Assembly: GCA_004554075.1 (NCBI GenBank) | Contig: SFOB01000183.1 | Location: 1 to 5,282 of the forward strand | DNA: 5,282 nucleotides | Reading direction: 5' to 3' | Source of the DNA: Treponema sp. | GTDB lineage: Bacteria > Spirochaetota > Spirochaetia > Treponematales > Treponemataceae | Shown: positions 1 to 4,389 of the stretch, one piece after another | Position numbering within the stretch: the stretch's first letter is position 1 | How the letters are laid out: every line of letters begins with the position of its first letter | The notes under the pieces: generated by a model | The model's database searches: none | Seen by the model: the letters and a program-made list of their open reading frames with translations, nothing else | Told to the model about the DNA's origin: nothing | Position numbers and translations under genes: made by a program

Positions 1-141
1 GGCAACGACTTCGGGAATCTTACGCTCAAACTTGACGTAGAACGACTTAATGACATTGAGCCGCCGCCCATCGGGCTGCCCGGCTACAATCCAGTTGATG
101 TTGGCTATAACACTCGATATATCTATATTTCAGATATATAA
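1..141 (+). CDS. 3' end of an unrecognised rightward gene (partial)
   Basis: The frame is open from the window edge for 46 codons and ends at TAA (139-141). The visible peptide begins GNDFGNLTLKLDVERL and ends GYNTRYIYISDI. I do not recognise the family and assign no function. Codon use is GC-rich at third positions in the first half and AT-rich near the end. The opposite strand is also open in exact codon register (it would read ...NWIVAGQPDGRRLN...). That frame meets a TGA just upstream and has no ATG, GTG or TTG before the window edge, so the rightward reading is preferred. A caution is the good leftward promoter match at 220-250, which would fit a leftward gene better. The stop codon lies in an AT-rich hairpin (117-139). 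Confidence 0.45.
   Translation, partial: GNDFGNLTLKLDVERLNDIEPPPIGLPGYNPVDVGYNTRYIYISDI
117..139 (+). repeat. AT-rich inverted repeat over the stop codon
   Basis: ATATATCT (117-124) and AGATATAT (132-139) form a perfect 8-bp stem with a 7-nt loop. It ends on the first base of the TAA stop of the edge gene. With only A/T and one G/C pair it would be a weak hairpin, and no T-run follows directly, so a terminator role is uncertain. Confidence 0.4.
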
Positions 142-162
142 TCTTTAGGAGGTTGGATTTAC

Positions 163-189
163 ACCCATATTTAACCACATATTTGGGTA
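163..189 (+). terminator. Weak terminator-like hairpin
   Basis: ACCCA (163-167) pairs with TGGGT (185-189). A further TAT/ATA pairing is possible across a small bulge, and the downstream sequence is T-rich (atttctt). It lies 21 bp after the stop of the left-edge gene, where a terminator would be expected. The stem is short and the T-run is interrupted, so this is only a candidate. Confidence 0.25.
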
Positions 190-219
190 TTTCTTGTTAG
201 GAGTGTGTTTTCGTTATGA

Positions 220-250
220 CAAAGATACGACATCTACGTCGAATCTCAAA
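220..250 (-). promoter_or_regulatory. Bacteroides-type promoter, leftward
   Basis: On the minus strand, TTTG (250-247) is followed after exactly 19 nt by TATCTTTG (227-220). This matches the Bacteroidetes -33/-7 consensus (TTTG, 19-21 nt, TAnnTTTG) at every defined position. Transcription would begin near 213 and run left, antisense to the edge gene called at 1-141. No leftward gene with a proper start codon is visible in the remaining 213 bases. The site may drive a gene beyond the edge, an antisense RNA, or nothing. Both motifs are short, so a chance match is possible. Confidence 0.4.
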
Positions 251-273
251 ATTGTAAAAAGAAGTTTAGGACT

Positions 274-286
274 AGAGCCGCCCTGC
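274..286 (+). repeat. Outer end of inverted duplication, left copy
   Basis: AGAGCCGCCCTGC here is identical to the reverse complement of 1742-1754. Outside it the two flanks no longer align convincingly, so this 13-mer marks the apparent boundary of the duplicated module. I see no obvious target-site duplication next to it. Confidence 0.6.
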
Positions 287-373
287 GGAGTGCGACACCT
301 TCAAGAAACGGAGGGGAGAGGGAGGGGTCAGACTAAGCGGAACGCTTGTTTGCGCTTTTTCATTGAGCAGCCT

Positions 374-443
374 ATGAACAGGACGGCTCCGTGGTCGAAG
401 TGGGATTCTTTTTTCGCTTCGCTAAGAAAGCGCTTGAGCGATT
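374..443 (+). repeat. Perfect 70-bp inverted repeat, left copy
   Basis: All 70 bases from ATGAACAGGACGG to GCTTGAGCGATT are identical to the reverse complement of 1629-1698, including a run of six T. It begins right after the last ArdA-like codon of the decayed copy. It contains several short self-complementary motifs (CGCTTCGCTAAG, CGCTTGAGCG). The sequence on either side is recognisably related between arms but heavily diverged. Confidence 0.9.
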
Positions 444-868
444 CAGCAGTAGCCCTGCGGAAGTCGGTTGTCGTGAAGCTCTTTCAGCGGAACGGCATCT
501 TGTTCCGACCGCACTTGCCGCGCTCCGTATTCCTTGATTTTTTTGTGGGCGAAGTCATCCTCTCCGCTCTCGCTTCTGTTTGGGGCCGAAGTCCGTAACA
601 TCGGGTCGGCATCGTCTGCGCTGCCTTGCAGTTGAAGGTGTCGTATTCTCCAAAGCTGCTCTACCCATAGGCGCACCGCCGCCATATTTGTCTTAGTCGT
701 AAGCACCGCAACAGATATTCGGAGCGCCCGCCGCCGGTCTCTTGTATTCATGCATATTCTGTTCGGGTGAAGACCTATCGCGTCGGCATGCCGCTCTCCG
801 TGAGTCAAGACCTCCTGCTTTTCGTCTTACATCTCCGTTTCCATAACGGGTTACCACGTCAGGCCCAT
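441..868 (-). pseudogene. ardA: Decayed ardA copy (antirestriction protein remnant)
   Basis: The minus strand carries a degraded relative of the ardA at 1048-1650. The start region aligns (GTAAAAC...ACAATG, ATG at 868-866), but TAA follows after five codons (853-851). Further matches need frame changes. A stretch like YCG(T/A)Y.KY is near 685-715, SSF..(Y/F)D.F...CKA near 600-660, then DADP-ML, SESG-EDDF, IKEY, QDAV and ELHD down to GYC and TGA at 441-443. The longest open frame (443-808) is a mosaic: its N-terminal half is out of the ArdA frame and its C-terminal part is back in it. It lacks the last part of ArdA and the 9-residue insertion seen in the intact copy. Loss of function by several indels is clear. 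It may still be transcribed from the promoter at 886-916. Confidence 0.75.
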
Positions 869-885
869 TGTCCGGTTTTACGCCG

Positions 886-916
886 CAAAGTTATTACCTC
901 CGTCCGGAACGTCAAG
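886..916 (-). promoter_or_regulatory. Bacteroides-type promoter of the decayed ardA copy
   Basis: On the minus strand, CTTG (916-913) is followed after 19 nt by TAACTTTG (893-886), a full match to the -7 consensus TAnnTTTG and three of four bases at -33. Transcription would begin near 880, giving a leader of about a dozen bases before the ATG at 868. The homologous site of the right-hand copy is altered: TTG near 993-995 and GCACTTTG at 1017-1024, which has lost the TA. Confidence 0.5.
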
Positions 917-939
917 GTCGGGCAGTTCCTGTTTGACTG

Positions 940-981
940 AAAAAGTTCTTGACGCTTCGCTCCGTTGCAGCTAAACTTTTT
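940..981. repeat. Small inverted repeat at the centre of symmetry
   Basis: AAAAAGTT (940-947) and AACTTTTT (974-981) are perfect 8-bp complements, with two of the next three bases also matching, around a 26-nt loop. They sit midway between the two ardA start codons (868 and 1048) and look like the innermost matching bases of the duplicated arms. The 26 bases between them would be the unique hinge. Confidence 0.5.
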
Positions 982-1016
982 AAGCTCAAAACCTTGCCTC
1001 ATCGGTCCGCCCGGAG

Positions 1017-1024
1017 GCACTTTG
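1017..1024 (+). promoter_or_regulatory. Degenerate -7 element of the intact ardA
   Basis: GCACTTTG aligns with the TAACTTTG of the left arm, because both follow a cCGGaGG stretch and precede GTAAAAC and the start codon. It keeps TTTG but has GC in place of the consensus TA. A TTG at about 993-995 stands at the -33 position. If used, it would give a leader of under 20 bases. The promoter is therefore probably weaker than its twin, or ardA is transcribed from elsewhere. Confidence 0.3.
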
Positions 1025-1047
1025 GGGGCAGTGTAAAACTTAAAACA

Positions 1048-1650
1048 ATGAACCTTATGTTAAACCCCTCAATTTCAACTACAATGAGACTACAATTCGG
1101 AGTACAATTCGGAGAACTCAACATCACTCCAAGAGTCGTTGAACGACTCCACGAACTTGGCTTCACGCCCGAAGAACTCAAAGAAGCCATTGCCGACCAC
1201 AAGGCTTCATGCGACGGTGAACCTGCGGTCTACTGCGGTACTTACGGCAAGTACAACAACGGCTCGCTTTGCGGCCTGTGGGTGGATCTCAGCAGCTTCG
1301 ACGACTTCGACGAGTTCATCAACTTCTGCAAAGCAATCCACGCCGACGAGGAAGACCCGGAGCTGATGTTCCAGGACTACGAGGGATTCTTGCTTCGCAA
1401 GCGGCAAGCCGATGACCCCCGCCAGTGGTACAGCGAGAGCGGAATGGACGAGGACGACTTCGAGCACATCAAGGAATACAATGACTTGTGCGACAAGTAC
1501 GACCAGGACGCCGTGGACGATTACATGGAGTTTCACGACGAACTCGACAGCTTCGAGGAAGCCTACTGCGGTCACTGGGACAGCGAAGAAGACTTCGCCC
1601 GCCACATCGGGAGTGCCACGAATAGGCTAATCGCTCAAGCGCTTTCTTAG
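1048..1650 (+). CDS. ardA: ArdA antirestriction protein with replaced C-terminus
   Basis: ArdA proteins are acidic DNA mimics that occupy type I restriction-modification enzymes and protect incoming mobile DNA. The 200-aa product has an N-terminal extension with RVVERLHELGFTPEELKEAI (29-48), then the ArdA core: VYCGTYGKYNNGSLCGLWVDLS (61-82), HADEEDPELMFQDYEGF (98-114), WYSESGMDEDDF (127-138) and a C-terminal acidic stretch to EEDFARHI (180-187). It has roughly 46 Asp/Glu against 15 Lys/Arg. The start at ATG 1048 is preferred because GTAAAAC...ACAATG is conserved in the inverted copy; 1057 and 1084 are alternatives. The frame also extends upstream to a TTG at 949, through promoter-like sequence. 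After residue 187 similarity to ArdA ends. The last residues and the stop (1648-1650) come from sequence entering the 70-bp repeat, so about 40 residues of the usual C-terminal domain are missing. A 9-residue insertion (115-123) is unusual. Activity is doubtful. Confidence 0.85.
   Translation: MNLMLNPSISTTMRLQFGVQFGELNITPRVVERLHELGFTPEELKEAIADHKASCDGEPAVYCGTYGKYNNGSLCGLWVDLSSFDDFDEFINFCKAIHADEEDPELMFQDYEGFLLRKRQADDPRQWYSESGMDEDDFEHIKEYNDLCDKYDQDAVDDYMEFHDELDSFEEAYCGHWDSEEDFARHIGSATNRLIAQALS
1091..1114 (+). repeat. 12-bp tandem duplication inside ardA
   Basis: TACAATTCGGAG occurs twice without a gap (1091-1102 and 1103-1114). It is in frame and produces the repeated residues QFGV-QFGE (16-23) in the N-terminal extension, outside the ArdA core. 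It looks like a simple slippage duplication that left the frame intact. Confidence 0.8.
1390..1416 (+). other. 27-bp in-frame insertion in ardA
   Basis: Codons 115-123 encode LLRKRQADD between EGF and PRQWYSES. From my memory of Bacteroides ArdA proteins these blocks normally join directly (EGFPRQWYSE), and the decayed copy also lacks the segment. The inserted bases contain two short palindromes, GCTT-CGC-AAGC (1392-1402) and CGGC-AA-GCCG (1402-1411). It adds basic residues to an acidic DNA mimic. Confidence 0.5.
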
Positions 1651-1698
1651 CGAAGCGAAAAAAGAATCCCACTTCGACCACGGAGCCGTCCTGTTCAT
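1629..1698 (-). repeat. Perfect 70-bp inverted repeat, right copy
   Basis: This is the reverse complement of 374-443 without a mismatch. It supplies the last codons and the TAG stop (1648-1650) of the truncated ardA. The first differing bases are 1628 and 1699. It is close to the composition boundary at about 1760. Confidence 0.9.
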
Positions 1699-1739
1699 CT
1701 GACCCCGGTTCAACCTCTCTCCCTTCAAGGGTCGCTCTG

Positions 1740-1770
1740 CAGCAGGGCGGCTCTTGCTGTCTTTAAATTT
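1740..1770 (+). terminator. Weak terminator candidate between ardA and the DUF262 operon
   Basis: CAGCA (1740-1744) pairs with TGCTG (1755-1759) around a 10-nt loop, followed by TCTTTAAATTT. This could end rightward transcription from ardA before it runs antisense into the convergent operon. The five-pair stem is weak. The outer end of the duplication (1742-1754) forms most of the loop. Confidence 0.25.
1742..1754 (-). repeat. Outer end of inverted duplication, right copy
   Basis: GCAGGGCGGCTCT is the reverse complement of the left outer end at 274-286. About ten bases further right the sequence turns AT-rich and the coding strand switches, so this is also the edge of the ardA module against the DUF262 operon. 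Confidence 0.6.
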
Positions 1771-1797
1771 CATAATTGTCCATAGAAAATTTTCAGA

Positions 1798-4371
1798 CTA
1801 TTTTCCCTCTGGGATAGATTGAGCCGAACTTGAATCGGCCTTCTTAATCAGATTTCGAAGCATAAGCACAAAATCCTCATAGTTACAATTCAATGGAACG
1901 GCAACACCGAACTCTTCTGGATTATTCTTATTGAAATATGGATGATCCTTTTCATTCCTTAGACAGAGATAAACGTCCATATCTCTCTTATCTCTATATA
2001 GGTGCCTTCGAACACGACTGGAATGCCACCAGAATACATATGGAGAATCTTTCATGTCTTCAAGTTCAAAGAAGAAATTAATACCCCATAAATGCTCTCT
2101 GTCGCCTAAAAGTCTATTCGACTCTAGATCTGGAATTTCTACTCTTATTCTATCAATGATTTTAGCAGAATATATACCATAAGTAATTAGTTTATTTCGC
2201 GGGGTGCAAAATATATATGTCTTCCATTCCACACTGCTTCTCCAAATATATAGACGAAATTCAGCGGGTTTCATATAGAAATCTCCCCAAGTGGTTTGAT
2301 GAAGAAGTTTAGAAGCGACTAATTCAGTATGTCCTTCGGCTTCTTCTGAATTAGAGAGCGAAGACTGGAATAGCTGTAGCTCTTTATCGCTCTGGATGCC
2401 ATTAAAAAGAAGGTTATGAACGGCTTCCGTCCATTTAGGATTGTTCAGAATTTGTTTCCAGCTTTCGAATGAGCTATTATAACAGATAGACCCCATTTGA
2501 CCACCCCAATCAGTTACATATTGAAGTAAACTGCGTAAGGCCGTCTGAATATACTTGTCATCATCCCAAAATGATCTGTTAGTTGACGCAGATTTATTTT
2601 TGGATTGGTCAATGATTTCCAAAAAATTATCATATTTGGTTTTGAAATTACTCCAATCATATTTACCATGTTCGTTTTGGAACAAGAAGCTAATATTGCC
2701 ATGTGTCGGTATTTGACTCTCCGCGTCCCTAATCAGAGTTTCATAATCCAATATCTTTATTTCATTTTTTCGTTCTCTAAACAACTGAATTTTTGCCGCC
2801 TTTTCTCTTTCTTCTGAATATTGTTTCTTGAGACGATCTCCGGAGGGTATGATGCCAGTTGACTCAGCTGACGATAGATATGGTATGATATCAAAACAAT
2901 GTTCCCCAAATGATCTGATAAACTTTACAATAGAGGATGCGTTTTGATATGTATCAATACCGGAATTATCGAACAAGTTCCTAACAAATATCATCCAATC
3001 CATGAAATGAATTTGAGAAAAAATTGAATTGGAATTCTTCACAAACTCGGCAAAATAATGGGATGCTCCATAACTGATGACTTGTCCACGCACAGTCGTC
3101 TCGCTTACATAGAATTTTTCATTCTTGTATTCAGTACTAAAAAATCCTTTCCCGGATTTTTCGTCTCCGTAAATAGGAATATAAGAGAATGATGATTGCG
3201 CTTTCAAGGCATCAGTAATTAACTGATTAATGCGAACTCCACTAGAATCAACCTTGACGATACCATCCATTACATTGCTGAAATATTCTCTAAAAGCCAG
3301 GATATATTCAGAATTAGGCCCATCAGAATTTTCATCCTTGTACACCCATTCTAAGACTGGACGATAGTTCTCTATAGTAGAGAATTCCTTATGTTCTGTG
3401 ATATGATTATAGAGGATATTCAACTCGCTTTCCTTATCGTCAGAAAACAGCTCTTTTTCTATTAGGAAATTGAGGGCCATTCGGTTGAAGAACTCAAAAA
3501 AGATATAATCAATCACATTTCTCCGTTTATCCCTTAAAGGCCAAAAAAGATTTGACCAGGAATTGTCAAACTTCTTCGTAAATCCGTTAGCCTTATCTTC
3601 ACGGAAAATTTGACACCCATTCACTTTGGGCGTTTTAAAACTGAATAATTCTGCCTTGAAGTTTTCAAAATCTGTAAGTTTCTTACCCCTGGCGTTCATT
3701 TTGATATAAAGATCGTCAGGATTTGTGATATCGGCATCCCTGGTATCCTTAAAATAAAATTTAACTGGGCAGTTGTCTGATATAAGTTTTTCCCAAAATG
3801 AATCGACATCGTCATCCTGAATCATATTCTGAAAACCTGACTGGGTCTCCTGATCATTTAAAGAACGGAGCATTGCATTAATTGTCGGGTCCTCCTTATA
3901 TCGGCGAGTAAACCAGGATTGATCCCGAATCATCTGTACCACAGTTTCGTAGTCGACATCAACAGGAATCTCTTCGCACATACGTTGACAGAACTGACGG
4001 GAAGAAGTTCTGATTTGATATGAAAACTTCTTTAGGGTTGAGATCACTTCATCATCACGCCGTTTATTAAGCAGTCCTTTTTTGAATGCTAAATACCAAT
4101 GCAGTAACCATAACGTAGTGAGGCGCTGTTGCCCATCTAAAGGATAGACAATACTTCCGGGAACTTCGTTTGCATCGGCTGTACAACCATAGACGAAATC
4201 AAGTTTAAGTGAACGAATGCCTTTAAGGGAGTCTATTAATTGTCCAAAGAATTCCTTTCGCAGAGTCTCCTTGCCCTTTCTGCCCTGAGCATAGTCTCTC
4301 TGGATTATTGGAATAACACTATTATATTTAGACAGAAACTGCCAAAATGAAAAAGGTTTATTAGTTGCCAT
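1798..4371 (-). CDS. Large DUF262 (GmrS-like) protein, probable phage-defence component
   Basis: This 857-aa protein opens with a DUF262 domain, the ParB/sulfiredoxin-like NTP-binding fold found in GmrSD-type restriction enzymes. Visible motifs are VIPIIQRDYAQGR (19-31), PLDGQQRLTTLWLLHW (77-92) with the hallmark DGQQR, and KMNARGKKLTDFENFKAE (224-241). In GmrSD, SspE and BrxU relatives this domain binds or hydrolyses nucleotide and gates DNA cleavage. The remaining 600 residues are helical-looking, then a Trp/Tyr-rich C-terminal region (about 690-850, including ELEDMKDSPYVFWWHSSRVR). No EHI...N...N HNH signature is present, so it probably does not cut by the DUF1524 mechanism. No signal peptide or membrane segment is seen. 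The ATG lies 18 bp after the upstream gene, with no Shine-Dalgarno and an AT-rich leader, as usual in Bacteroidetes. It is probably co-transcribed and works with that gene. The target is unknown. Confidence 0.88.
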   Translation of the reverse strand: MATNKPFSFWQFLSKYNSVIPIIQRDYAQGRKGKETLRKEFFGQLIDSLKGIRSLKLDFVYGCTADANEVPGSIVYPLDGQQRLTTLWLLHWYLAFKKGLLNKRRDDEVISTLKKFSYQIRTSSRQFCQRMCEEIPVDVDYETVVQMIRDQSWFTRRYKEDPTINAMLRSLNDQETQSGFQNMIQDDDVDSFWEKLISDNCPVKFYFKDTRDADITNPDDLYIKMNARGKKLTDFENFKAELFSFKTPKVNGCQIFREDKANGFTKKFDNSWSNLFWPLRDKRRNVIDYIFFEFFNRMALNFLIEKELFSDDKESELNILYNHITEHKEFSTIENYRPVLEWVYKDENSDGPNSEYILAFREYFSNVMDGIVKVDSSGVRINQLITDALKAQSSFSYIPIYGDEKSGKGFFSTEYKNEKFYVSETTVRGQVISYGASHYFAEFVKNSNSIFSQIHFMDWMIFVRNLFDNSGIDTYQNASSIVKFIRSFGEHCFDIIPYLSSAESTGIIPSGDRLKKQYSEEREKAAKIQLFRERKNEIKILDYETLIRDAESQIPTHGNISFLFQNEHGKYDWSNFKTKYDNFLEIIDQSKNKSASTNRSFWDDDKYIQTALRSLLQYVTDWGGQMGSICYNSSFESWKQILNNPKWTEAVHNLLFNGIQSDKELQLFQSSLSNSEEAEGHTELVASKLLHQTTWGDFYMKPAEFRLYIWRSSVEWKTYIFCTPRNKLITYGIYSAKIIDRIRVEIPDLESNRLLGDREHLWGINFFFELEDMKDSPYVFWWHSSRVRRHLYRDKRDMDVYLCLRNEKDHPYFNKNNPEEFGVAVPLNCNYEDFVLMLRNLIKKADSSSAQSIPEGK

Positions 4372-4389
4372 AAAATAATTGATTCTAAT

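Larger units (their letters stand above)
142..440. other. Gene-free stretch: spacer plus downstream tail of the decayed ardA copy
   Basis: No convincing gene is seen here. Positions 142-273 are AT-rich spacer with a weak hairpin and a leftward promoter match. Positions 274-440 belong to the inverted duplication. They are the sequence downstream of the decayed leftward ardA copy, matching 1629-1754 in reverse complement. Compared with the right arm, the left arm has about 42 extra bases at 332-373, which include the small hairpin AAGCG-GAA-CGCTT (335-347). The open frame at 194-598 rests on this tail plus the antisense strand of the ardA remnant and does not look like a protein gene. Confidence 0.5.
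274..1754. repeat. Large imperfect inverted duplication of an ardA module
   Basis: The left arm (about 274-950, read on the minus strand) and the right arm (about 970-1754, plus strand) are homologous. In order outward from the centre, the matching parts are: an AACTTTTT element, a promoter region (accttg...cggaggta/cac...tttg), a GTAAAAC...ACAATG start region, the ardA reading frame, a perfect 70-bp repeat, a GGGGTCAG plus purine-rich stretch, and the outer end AGAGCCGCCCTGC. The arms differ by many small indels. The left arm has about 42 extra bases near 332-373. The right arm carries a 27-bp insertion in ardA and about 50 more bases of ardA 3' sequence before the 70-bp repeat. No transposase lies inside, so how the duplication arose cannot be read from the window. 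Confidence 0.75.

Noticed and set aside
1..132. Leftward open frame reading NWIVAGQPDGRRLN
   Set aside because: It looks protein-like but has no ATG, GTG or TTG between its upstream TGA and the window edge. The rightward frame has a proper stop, so the leftward one was not called, though the promoter at 220-250 keeps the question open.
194..598. Rightward 134-codon open frame
   Set aside because: It starts at a non-ATG codon, runs through the 70-bp repeat and then antisense to the ardA remnant. Its composition is Arg/Ser-rich and shows no family features.
880..897. Possible CTnDOT-type attachment core (GTAnnTTTGC)
   Set aside because: The minus strand reads GGTAATAACTTTGC, so the GTA and TTTGC parts are too far apart. 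It fits a -7 promoter element better.
1207..1605. Leftward 132-codon open frame rich in Val and Leu
   Set aside because: It lies wholly antisense to ardA. The Val/Leu richness is the complement of GAC/GAG-rich codons of the acidic protein, so it is a shadow.
1721..1731. Palindrome CCCTTCAAGGG as a terminator
   Set aside because: A one-base loop cannot form a normal hairpin and no T-run follows; it is only a short palindrome.
1900..1960. HNH-like residues in the C-terminus of the 857-aa protein (HPYFNKNN, DREHLWG)
   Set aside because: Single His and Asn residues occur, but the ordered EHI, N and N pattern of DUF1524 is absent and the spacing is wrong, so no nuclease was claimed.
2605..2817. 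Rightward 70-codon open frame
   Set aside because: It is antisense inside the DUF262 gene, with no supporting start context or family features.
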